This document shows positions 11,396 through 20,350 of a stretch of 64,000 nucleotides of DNA, in pieces. The notes beneath the pieces were generated by a model. The model saw nothing but the letters and a program-made list of their open reading frames with translations. It ran no database searches and was not told the origin of the DNA. The position numbers were made by a program, and so were the translations under genes. The stretch comes from Membranipora membranacea (lineage: Eukaryota > Bryozoa > Gymnolaemata > Cheilostomatida > Membraniporidae), in the NCBI GenBank assembly GCA_914767715.1, contig OU612065.1:32924001-32988000 (forward strand). Reading direction: 5' to 3'. Numbering within the stretch: position 1 is the first letter of the stretch; the number at the start of each line of letters is the position of its first letter.

Positions 11396-11879
11396 GATAA
11401 GGGAAGGTCAAGCAAAGGACAGACTAACCATGTTTTGACAGCTAGATAATTAAGACTGACAAAACACGCGAATCAAAAGAGGGTAATGACGAAATTGAGG
11501 CTAAAACCAATAACAAGGTTAACACCTTTACGCCTGTAAATGCAAACGTTGCACAATAACAGGACAGCAAATCAGCACTATAAAAGCCTGATTGACACTT
11601 GTAAAATTCAGTCAGCGCCAGGGAGCGGGTTCATGACATATAACAGTATACATATAATCAGAGAATTATCTGATTCAGTCAACCAAAGGAAGCACTTCCA
11701 AAGAGAGAAAAATTGTCTAAAATCATTTAGACACATTCAGCTATAACAGAGCTTTGACGTACACAGAGAGTTACAAATACCGCATTTCAGCGAGGAGCCA
11801 AGTCTAAGACAGTTAGACACACATAATAAGAACTAGAATGTGACAAATACTTTTCTCATCGCTGATACATAAACTTTCC

Positions 11880-12726
11880 AACAGGACATGCTATCCTGTT
11901 CCATTACTAACTACACTGTAACATCATATTAATGGTTTCCCTCATAACTTCCATTAAACAAAACATATGAAATGGCATTAATTTCTATATCCTTTTTACC
12001 TTTAAGGCATAAGCTTCTGTTTAGTTAGCATCAGGCAAATTAATCAGTTTCTCCGGCTCATCAGCATTTTTTGGTAAAACTTTATTACAGCAAAGGAATT
12101 GCGGCGTTTTTGGTCTGCAATATTGATAACCGACATAATAATGCATCAAGCTCAGCTTTATGATTTTTATATACCCAAATGTGCGTCATTCAAGCTTACC
12201 ATTTTTTTCTTTTTTCACCATAACTTTCAAGTAAACTTGCATATGAGCTGGTATTCTTCGATAAAGTAGCAACAGGACTTATGTCTTGTTCCATTTCACC
12301 ATAACTTTACCAACAATTAATGGTTTCCCCAATCACTTCCATGAAACTAATTATGCTAAGTGGCATAATTTTGCATATCCTTTTAGTCTTAACCCATTAT
12401 TGATTCCCTCACAATTTATCAATGGAATGTAAGGGCTTTTGTTTTTAGCACTAGGCAATTGAAATGTGTTATTGGTCTCATCAACAGTTTGTTTTTCACT
12501 TTTATTAAAGTAAAAATCATTGCAGCATTTTAGTCTGCAATAATCATATCAACCATTACAGTCAATTGCAATAAGATAATATGGCATGATAAATTTTCCA
12601 AAAAAATGGGAAACAACTATTTTATTTGATCACATATTTCGGAAAATAGAATACTTCCAGTTGGTTTGGCATCTAGTTGTAATGAAAATAATCCATATAT
12701 AAAGAAGCTTCAACTAACAGCAATCA
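11880..12726 (+). promoter_or_regulatory. Promoter and conserved 5' flank of peptide gene 3
   Basis: Two copies of the upstream ACAGGAC...TGTTCCATT block occur (11,882 and 12,271), each followed by a run into AATGGTTTCCC and then TTGCATATCCTTTT. They are followed by the GTCTGCAATA block (12,532), the CTTCCAGTTGGTTTGGC block (12,654) and a TATA box at 12,696-12,703. The duplicated flank is peculiar to this copy. Transcription probably starts near 12,727 in CACTCAGTTCTCC. Confidence 0.65.
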
Positions 12727-12989
12727 CTCAGTTCTCCACACTCATATCAATTCACAGAATTCCGAGCTAGCTGTAAGTATTTCTTTCAAACTGTGAACCT
12801 GCATATCTCATATCTGGAAGCTGGCATATAAATCAACTTGAGTCTTGTGATTTGAAATTACAGAGTGGGTCATAAATTATTGTCTACACCTCATGTATTG
12901 TATAGAAATGTGGAACATATTTTTTTTTAGGGTTAGGCTGTTACAGACATCATTTTGAATCGTTTCATTCTCTCTCCAGATAAAACATA

Positions 12990-13408
12990 ATGAAGGTATT
13001 TGTACTGATCTCAATGCTTATCGCTTCAATTGGTAAGTTTAAAAATTTCAAATATCAATAAACCATGTATAAGATATAAGATCCCCCATGCTGATCACTG
13101 GTCTTTTGTCCGATTTAAGATTTTTTTCTACGTAGAAAAAACCACTTATCAAATATTTATTCTCATCTGCATTCCAACTTTGACTCAGACTAAAGCTGAA
13201 GCTTTTACAATACATGATACTTAGCCTGTTTCCTCCCCCCCCCCCCCCCTTCTGTATGTCATGAGAAAGAAGGCGAGAGTGAGCTCATATTAGATATATG
13301 TTTTCATCTATCTTTACAGCTGTCTCACAGACAGAAGGTGGTGTTGCAGAAGCAATTTATAAAGCGGGGGTGAAAAGTGGAGCTGCACTCGATAACTTTT
13401 TTGGCTAA
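12990..13408 (+). CDS. Peptide gene 3: short secreted peptide precursor, 43 aa, probably amidated
   Basis: The CDS joins 12,990-13,032 and 13,320-13,408. The 5'UTR exon is about 12,727-12,772, exon 2 starts at 12,980, exon 3 ends at 13,426, and a 3'UTR exon starts at 13,668. Donors are GTAAGT-like and acceptors pyrimidine-rich CAG. The codon at the coding intron is split G|CT (phase 1). The signal is MKVFVLISMLIASIAVSQTEG. The mature peptide starts near GVAEAIYK and ends LDNFFG-stop, giving an amidated Phe after Gly removal. It is almost identical to gene 2, as expected for arms of an inverted repeat. The stop lies only 18 nt before the last junction, so nonsense-mediated decay is not expected. 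Function as a membrane-active peptide is an inference. Confidence 0.8.
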
Positions 13409-13667
13409 CTTGGTGAAACGAAACAGGTAATAACTGGAAAAGTAACAAAAATACTTTTATATGATCATTTTGTGAAATTTTAGTCTGAACGACCATACAC
13501 CTGATTCTAATGAACAGGACCGGTTAAACTGGTTTGAAGTCATCAATCTACAAATCAGAATGATTCCATCGAATGACCTGTGGCATGTATCTTTCGGATA
13601 CTTACTACAATGTGATCACCAAACCAATGATTATATTAATTTCTATTCAGTTTTCTTCATTTTTCAG

Positions 13668-13780
13668 GATTCAAAGCAATATGTAAACCACGATGAGAAG
13701 TATACCATGAGTTTAGTATCACCGCATTGTTTTTTGTCTGAAACATTAAAATACAATGTATTGTACAAAACCTGTATATA
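13668..13780 (+). other. 3'UTR exon of peptide gene 3
   Basis: Begins after a TTTTTCAG acceptor at 13,660-13,667, reads GGATTCAAAGCAATATGTAA, and is conserved at the matching place in genes 2, 7 and 8. ATTAAA at 13,745 could be the poly(A) signal. The 3' end is not certain. Confidence 0.5.
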
Positions 13781-13983
13781 TTTTTTCTTCCAAATATATA
13801 AAATATTGACTTACAACGATGAAATTTCCCATTTATCAGTTGAGAGCAAAGAATAATATTTGTTGTTTTATAGTTAATTTGTGTAGTCTGAGTGCCAATA
13901 TTTTGCATACACCTCTTGTATATATTGAAAGGAATATTTTCGTATATACAAAATTGTCAGAGAGGTACAAAATATTGAGTTGT

Positions 13984-14172
13984 CTACCCCGTCACCTGGA
14001 ATTGTTGCTGGTCACTTTCGACATTAACATAATTCTGATTTACGACATTAGAAACACAATCTTCTACAGTGAATTTTAATGTACACGGAAAAGTAGAAGG
14101 TGTCGTACCATTATGGAATTGAAACGAGATGTTTTCCAGGACACGAATAAGTCTTATCGTTTCAGGTTCCAA
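13984..14172 (-). other. Conserved 62-codon open frame, copy 1
   Basis: An open frame without its own ATG (it starts at TTG), of mixed composition (ISFQFHNGTTPSTF near the middle, QQQFQVTG at the end). The copy at 15,402-15,590 differs by five residues. A third copy at about 28,800-28,990 has a 1-bp deletion. It lies in the 3' flank of each peptide unit on the opposite strand to the peptide gene. It may be an old exon or simply an open stretch kept by recent duplication. Confidence 0.35.
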
Positions 14173-14351
14173 GATAAATTATGCAACATCTCTTAGAATG
14201 CCTGATACCAACATAATCAAATATTAAGAGTTACTTTTACAAAATGCAATCAGTAAATTTGCTTGACGACTTACCAATAGAAGCTTTATATATGTGGTTT
14301 TATAATTTTCACCAGTATGAATAATTGTTTTTGTCAGCAATTTAGGTCAAT

Positions 14352-14833
14352 TATGAATCTAAAATATTAGCTCCCTGTGACGACGCGTTTTCTATCTAGG
14401 TATTTCGCAAGAAATGGCCAAAAATTGATAGGTACGGTCCTCGGGAAATTAGCCAATAATTGAGCAGAACTCTTTTCTAGCTTAGAAACGCATGAAACTC
14501 TGTTTTGAGGTTCGCAATGACGTCCCTATATCTCATCTAAAATATTAGCTCCCTGTGACGATGCGTTTTCTATCTAGGTATTTTGCAATAAATCGACAAA
14601 AATCGACAGGTACGGTCCTGGGGAAATTAGCCAATAATGGACACAACTCTTTACTAGCTTAGAAACACTTGAAACTCTGTTTTGAGGTTTGCAATGACGT
14701 CCCTATATCTTATCTAAAACATTAGCTCCATGTGACGATGCGTTTTCTATCTAGGTATTTTGCAAGAAATCGACTAAAATCGACAGGTACAGTCCTGGGG
14801 AAATTCGCCAATAATTGGGCAGAATTCTTTTAT
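14352..14833 (+). repeat. Island of the 178-bp satellite (about 2.7 monomers)
   Basis: Monomer landmarks GCGTTTTCTATCTAGG are at about 14,385, 14,563 and 14,740, spaced 178 and 177 bp. The sequence is the same satellite that fills 36,556-64,000. It is placed exactly in the spacer of the inverted repeat formed by the gene 3 and gene 4 units, and no satellite occurs elsewhere between 1 and 36,555. Confidence 0.95.
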
Positions 14834-14834
14834 G

Positions 14835-15145
14835 ATCCTTTATTTGATATCAACATGAGGTACAAATTGCACAACTATAGTCAGTTTCCATTTCCATAGA
14901 TATTTTAGTTGTCAGGAAACATTGTGCAAAAGTCGTTGACTAAATCATCAAGTTATGCTGACACGTTCCCAAAAGTGAAAGAGATGAAATTTACTGAGAT
15001 TATACAGTACCTTACCAAAATGTACATCAAATATGAGGAGAAGACAGGCTACACAAACTATAGATACATTTTAGCCAAAAACACAATTAATTTGTTCAAT
15101 GTAAAGGCTTGCATTACTGCTGCAGGACTAACTACAAGACGTTAA
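14835..15145 (+). other. Short conserved open frame, copy 1
   Basis: From 14,909 to the TAA at 15,143-15,145 the frame reads through 78 codons (FPKVKEMKFTEIIQYLTK in the middle, then IKYEEKTGYTNYRYILAK). There is no ATG near the start, so it may be a terminal exon. A second copy at 28,070-28,545 keeps the frame in its downstream part (five residue changes) but has an insertion at 28,161. I do not recognise the family. The composition looks protein-like. Confidence 0.45.
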
Positions 15146-15401
15146 TTTGATCTGTGTTTGGTCAGTAAAACCTTGCAGCCTTAATTTATCAGAATGATAA
15201 TAATATTTCCATTCGAGTCATAATTGACCTAAATTGTTAACAAAAGCAATTATTTATACTGGTGAAAATTATAAAACCACATATATGAACCTCCTATTGG
15301 TAAGTCGTCAAGCAAATTTACTGATTGCATTTTGTAAAAGTAACTCTTAATATTTGATAATGTTGGTATCAGGCATTCTAAGAGAGGTTGCATAATTTAT
15401 C

Positions 15402-15590
15402 TTGGAACCTGAAACGATAAGACGAATTCGTGTCCTGGTAAACATCTCATTTCAATTTCATAATGGTACGACACCTTCTACTTTTCTGTGTACATTAGAA
15501 TTCACTGTAGAAGATTGTGTTTCTAATGTCGTAAATCAGAATTATGTTAATGTCAAAAGTGACCAGCAACAATTCCAGGTGACGGGGTAG
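15402..15590 (+). other. Conserved 62-codon open frame, copy 2
   Basis: The counterpart of 13,984-14,172, starting at TTG, with five residue differences over 62. It is not preceded by a convincing acceptor that I can see. See copy 1 for interpretation. Confidence 0.35.
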
Positions 15591-16139
15591 ACAACTCAAT
15601 ATTTTGTACCTCTCTGACAATTTTGTATATACCAAAATATTCCTTTCAATATATACAAGAGGTGTATGCAAAATATAGACACTCAGACTACACAAATTAA
15701 CTATAAAACAACAAATATTATTCTTTGCTCTCAACTAATAAATGGGAAACTTCATCGTTGTAAGTCAATATTTTATATATTTGGAAAAAAAATATATCAA
15801 GGTTTTGTATAATACACTGTATTTTAATGTTTCAGACAAAAAAACAATGCGGTGATACTAAACTCATGGTTTACTTCTCATCGTGGTTTATATATTGCAT
15901 TCAATCCTGAAAAATAATAATTGATTTGGTGATGACATTGTAGTAAGTATCCTAAATATACGTGCTACAGGTCATTTGATGGAATCATTCTGATTTGTAG
16001 ATTGATGACTCCAAACCAGTTTAACTTGTTATGTTCATTAAAATCAAGTGTATGTTTGTTCAGACTTAAATTTCACAAAATTATCATGTCAAAATATTAT
16101 TGTTACTTTTCTAGTTACTACCTGTTTTGTTTCACTAAG

Positions 16140-16576
16140 TTAACCAAAAAGCTTATCGAGTCCCTTCACAGCTTGATCGGCAACAAATCCTGCAGCTCCA
16201 GTTTTCACTGCCCCTTTAACGACTGCAGAAACAACTCCAGCTTCTGTCTGTGAAACAGCTGTAAAGATAAATGAGAACATATATCTAATATGAGCATACT
16301 CTCGATTTCTTTCATGACATACAAAAGGGGGGGGGGGAACAGGCTAAGTATCATGTATTGTAAAAGCTTCAGCTTAAGTCTGAGTCAAAGCGGGAATGCA
16401 GATGAGAATAAAATATTTGATGGTTTTTTTCTATGTAGAAAAACCTCTTAAATCGGACAAAAGACCAGTGATCAGCATGTGAGATCTTATATCTTATACA
16501 TGGTTTATTGATATTTAAACTTTTTAAACTTACCAATTGAAGCGATAAGCATTGAGATCAGTACAAATACCTTCAT
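16140..16576 (-). CDS. Peptide gene 4: secreted amphipathic peptide precursor, 53 aa, probably amidated
   Basis: The CDS joins 16,534-16,576 (exon 2) and 16,140-16,258 (119 nt, exon 3). Exon 3 continues to 16,122. Signal MKVFVLISMLIASIAVSQTEA is followed by a mature peptide of about 31 residues starting GVVSAVVKGAVKTGAAGF and ending GLDKLFG-stop, so an amidated Phe is expected. It has four Lys and two Asp, with hydrophobic residues every third or fourth position, as in an amphipathic helix. Introns, flanks and signal exon are of the gene 2/3 type, but the mature exon is of the gene 5/7 type, so the gene is a mosaic. A 3,058-bp transposon separates promoter and 5'UTR start from the rest. The reading frame is intact, but expression may be impaired or driven differently. 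Confidence 0.7.
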
Positions 16577-17731
16577 TATGTTTTATCTGAAGACAGAATG
16601 AAACAATTAAAAATGATGTCTCTAACAGCCTAACCCGAAAACAAAATATGTACCACATTTCCATACATACATGAGCTGTAGACAATAATTTATGACCCAC
16701 TCTGTAATTTCATATCACAAGACTCAAGTTGATTTAAATGTCAGCTTCCAGATATGAGATATGCAGGTTCACAGTTTGAAAGAAATACTTACAGCTACAC
16801 TGTAAAAACTAAAGGTACAAACACGGTACAGAAAAAGGTACATTGAGGGTACAAAAATTTGTGACAACATAGGTACCCTTTTTCGTACCCTTTTGAGGGT
16901 ACCAAAATGTACCATAATATGTGAAAAGGTACACTTCAATGTGCTACTTGCGTACCTTCTTTAAGGTATGCTGCTGTACCATGTACATCAAAATGGTACA
17001 ATATTTTGTACCTTTAATGGTACGATTATGTACCATGCATTTTGAAAAGGTACATTATAATGCGCCCTTTGTGTACCTTTTGAGTGGTACGCTTATGTAC
17101 CATATGTTACTTGATGGTACAGAATTGCGTACCATTTTTGGTACCTTCTTATGGTTCAATATTGTACCATGCTAAGAAAAGGGTACCTATGTTGTCACAA
17201 TTTTTTGTACCTTTTTTAGTACCCTCTTTAGTACCCTTTTTAGTACCCTTCATATTTACATATCACAACATACAAGAGATAACAGGGTAAAAACTGAAGA
17301 AAAACTGCTTAACTTATGAATTACACGAATTGACAGTGCCGAGATGTTTATTCATATAATAATAATTGAGACAGCTAAACAATAAGAAATGATCACAGGG
17401 TCAGAAAGAGAAAACTTCCATATTCAATCATAGATAAGGAGAAGTTAAGTGTAAAAGTTCATTGCATTGAATTATTAAGGGCATTGGCACAATCTGATAA
17501 TAGGACACAGGTTTTTTAAAATGAAAGTAATGAAATATTAAATTGTTGCAAAAAGAGTCATTATGTAAAAACTTCTGTACACCAAGTTAATCCATATAGT
17601 GGTAGCTAAAAAATTACTTACTTATTAGATGATGTGAAAAATGGCAACTTTTCACTAATTATTACGACTGCTGCCAATTTGATTTTGACTTACATTTTAT
17701 GCCTGCACAAAACTCTAGCAGGATCAGGGAT

Positions 17732-18849
17732 TTATTTGCTGGTAATGAACTGCCTGAATATGATGAAGGCTGAAGAACGCAGGTAGAGCCTCTGCTGGCT
17801 TTGGCCTCTTCCTATTCTGTTTTGAGAGATAACAATGCCGTTATCCTTTATAACAACCACCAGTTTCTTAGATACATCTTGCAGCTGCAAAAGATAAACA
17901 CAGAAAATTTTAACATTACATTAAGTGCTGTTGATACAAAACGTGCCTTTACAAAAGACAGATCTCAGTGACTGTGTCAATGAAAGGTTCTCACATGTAT
18001 CTTTTTTCTACCCAGGTGTAATATAGCACACTTGGCGGGGGGGGGGGGGGCGTCGGATGGTGGGTAAGAGTTTTGGGGGGGGGGGGCGCAGACTAGATAT
18101 GGGGTATTTTGGAAGCAACACAAATATAAATAATACTATAGATACTGAGAAAGATATATAGTCAACTAGTTCAAGTTTTGTTGTCAGACAAATATGATAA
18201 TACTAAATATGATATACAGATAACTTACATCTTCTTTTTCTTAGTAAATATGACTCCGAATTTCGCCTAAACTTAATGGGAGCAGCATCAGGCCCAATGC
18301 ACTGAGAGGCAATCATCATCATCTGTAAATAGAAATGTAAATGTTAAACAAAGTTCCCTTTAGTATTATCAGCCCATGGATCGCTCTGAGCATGTATAAT
18401 GTCTACCTTAGATGCAACCAGTGTTGGAAATTTCTGAAATGTTGGTCACAACATTTTAAGAGGATTCATATTCGAACTCAAAGTCAAAGGCAGCCTGCGT
18501 TGGCATACATTGATGTTCTAGTTAAACAATGATCTTGCAAAACTGGGCCATTGAATGAAATGCTACATTGCTGCCTGGTACCTTCCCTTTTATTTCAGTA
18601 ACAATGAATTTTAAAACTTGAATTGACATAAACCGCCAAATCAGAGAATGATTTGGTGCCAATTGCATGCAAAGGCGCCTAAAACTCAAGCAGAACATAC
18701 CACAATGACTACATGTTAACTTAATTGCGAAGTTTGATACTAGGATGGTGAAATTCTTTAAAAAACTTACCTCTTTCTTGGCTTGATATCCGTTATAAAT
18801 CCATAAATGTGTGTGTGTATGTCTACACTGTGTGTGCTCTTTTTGAATG
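17732..18849 (-). CDS. Predicted three-exon gene inside the transposon, 3' part, unknown function
   Basis: Minus-strand exons that fit together: C about 18,771-18,849 (ends YNGYQAKKE, donor GAG|GTAAGT); A 18,229-18,322 (acceptor TTTACAG, starts MMMIASQCIGPDAAP, ends YLLRKRR plus one base, donor GTAAGT); B 17,732-17,877 (acceptor GCAAG, runs VSKKLVVVIKDNG to ITSK-stop). The frame is open throughout and phases match (0 between C and A, 1 between A and B). B also has a stronger acceptor 7 nt upstream, but that would put a stop in frame. The product is basic. I recognise no domain. The 5' end is not found; a further open frame at 19,221-19,427 could be an earlier exon. It may be element-encoded or a captured host gene. 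Confidence 0.5.
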
Positions 18850-19167
18850 CTGATAGCCAAGTAATAATCAGTAAGAGGTGAGGTTTGCTCTCATTCATTC
18901 AATGGTTAGCATGGTTGTTTGCGTAAACAAGACCTAACTAAATGATCAGACACAGCATTATGAAAACCTACAACCAGAATATAATTGTTTTGACAGCAGA
19001 GGATTATCCCATTGTGGTTTCATTCAACCAATATGTTGACTGATTCATCGCTGCACAAATGTATATCTCACGCTAACCTACAATATAATTACTTTGACAG
19101 AGGATGTTTGTCATATTTCGGTCCTACCCAACAAACATGTTGACTGATTCATTGCTGAACAACAAAA

Positions 19168-19199
19168 TCACAGAGTAAGGATATATCCTTACTCTGTGA
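19168..19199. repeat. 32-bp perfect palindrome
   Basis: TCACAGAGTAAGGATA followed directly by its complement. It can form a loop-less cruciform. It is related to the palindrome at 8,684-8,719, so it is a dispersed small repeat and not specific to this transposon. Confidence 0.85.
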
Positions 19200-19855
19200 C
19201 AAAATATTCACAGAAAAATCTCAAACTATCTGATGAAAACGCAGTCTACCGAGTACTACTGGTAATTTAATGCTAGATCTTTTAATAGAGCCATAAGGTC
19301 CGGAAAGCCTATTCATAAGTAATACCGTATGACAAATCATACTTGACTGTGGCCTTTCTCTACCAGTGTGACTATTTTGTAAAGAGGTTATTACAGGTAA
19401 TCCAAAATTCCTTATCAAGCGGTGCACAAAAATTTCCTTTAATTCTAAATGAACATTCGTTTGACAGCAATGTATTGCACACTAAATATGATCGGGCAGC
19501 AATATAAATCTATTGCCTGCAAGTTTCAAGCTCCTGACCCTTTTTTGTCTCATTAATGTTCTCATGAGACGTGTACCACAGTTGTACCTTTCCTGGACCA
19601 TCATGGCCATTTTTGTACCTTTTTCTAACTTGTACCCTTTATAACACATTTATGGACCATATTCGTACCCTTTCAGAGGGTTACTTGGTACAATTCCAGA
19701 AGAAGGTACATGATTGTACCATTTCTTCTTATTACTAATATGTACCCCTATCAAGATGACATGTACCGTCTAGGTACCCTCTACGCCACTATAATGTACC
19801 CTGTATAAAATTGTACCTTTCTTGTACCCTTATAGTACCTTAAGTTTTTACAGTG

Positions 19856-20350
19856 TAGCTCGGAATTCTGTGAATTGATGAGTGTGGAGAACTGAGTGAT
19901 TGCTGTTAGTTGAAGATGCTTTATATATGGAATATTTTCATTAGAACTGCCAAAACAACTGGAAGTTTTCTATTTTCGGAAATATGCGATCAAATAAAAT
20001 AGTTGTTTCCCATTTCCCATTTCAGTAAATAGCATGCCATCTTTTATTTCCACAAATTTTGATAGTTGATATGAATATTGCAGACCAAAAACGCCGTGAT
20101 TCTTTTGCTGTAAGAAAATCTAACCAAGAAATGCTTGTGAACCGGATAAACTGATTGATTTGCCCAATGCTAACTAAACAGAAGCATATGCCTTAAAATT
20201 GAAAAGGATGTAGAAATTAATGCCATGTCATATGAATTGTTTGATGGAAGTTATGAGGGAAATCATTAATATGATGTTACAGTGTAGTTGGTAACGGAAC
20301 AGGATAGCATGTCATGCTGGATAGTTTATGTATCAGGGATGAGCAAAGTA
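19856..20350 (-). promoter_or_regulatory. Promoter of peptide gene 4, displaced by the transposon
   Basis: Distal part of the 5'UTR exon (from 19,856), TATA box near 19,920-19,927 and the family flank (CCAGTTG block near 19,955, CTGCAATA-type block near 20,080) all match the promoters of genes 2 and 6. The distance to exon 2 is about 3.3 kb instead of about 0.25 kb. Confidence 0.7.

Larger units (their letters stand above)
12120..14340 (+). repeat. Inverted-repeat arm carrying peptide gene 3
   Basis: Pairs in reverse with arm A (5,870-7,740) on its left and with 15,220-20,100 on its right. The right-hand palindrome is tight: 14,281-14,352 is mirrored at 15,216-15,300. Its spacer of about 0.9 kb holds the satellite island and a short open frame. 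Confidence 0.8.
16798..19855. mobile_element. 3,058-bp DNA transposon with GGTAC subterminal arrays, inserted in gene 4
   Basis: The ends are inverted repeats: CACTGTAAAAACT-AAGGTAC at the left and its complement, with one extra T, at the right. The dinucleotide TA flanks both sides (16,796-16,797 and 19,856-19,857), while the uninterrupted copies read CAGCTAGCTCGG, so this is a TA target-site duplication. The left 430 bp hold 28 GGTAC/GTACC pentamers and an internal inverted repeat (16,861-16,882 pairs with 17,177-17,198). The right 280 bp hold 15. No transposase is recognised, so it is probably non-autonomous or of a poorly known family. It carries G14 and G12 tracts (18,037-18,086), a 32-bp palindrome, and a possible three-exon gene on the minus strand. 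Confidence 0.9.
15220..20100 (-). repeat. Inverted-repeat arm carrying peptide gene 4 and a 3-kb insertion
   Basis: Reverse-oriented counterpart of 12,120-14,340, and a direct counterpart of 28,600-30,420. It contains the second 62-codon frame (15,402-15,590, plus strand), the whole of gene 4, and the transposon at 16,798-19,855. The arm resumes after the insertion with the distal part of the 5'UTR exon and the promoter. Confidence 0.8.

Noticed and set aside
13030-13224. 64-codon frame in intron 2 of gene 3
   Set aside because: Entirely intronic. The other copies of the intron shift or stop the frame.
18522-18860. A single 112-codon minus-strand gene in the transposon
   Set aside because: The frame runs straight through a strong GTAAGT donor at 18,770. 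The spliced three-exon model explains the first part better, and the rest looks like intron.
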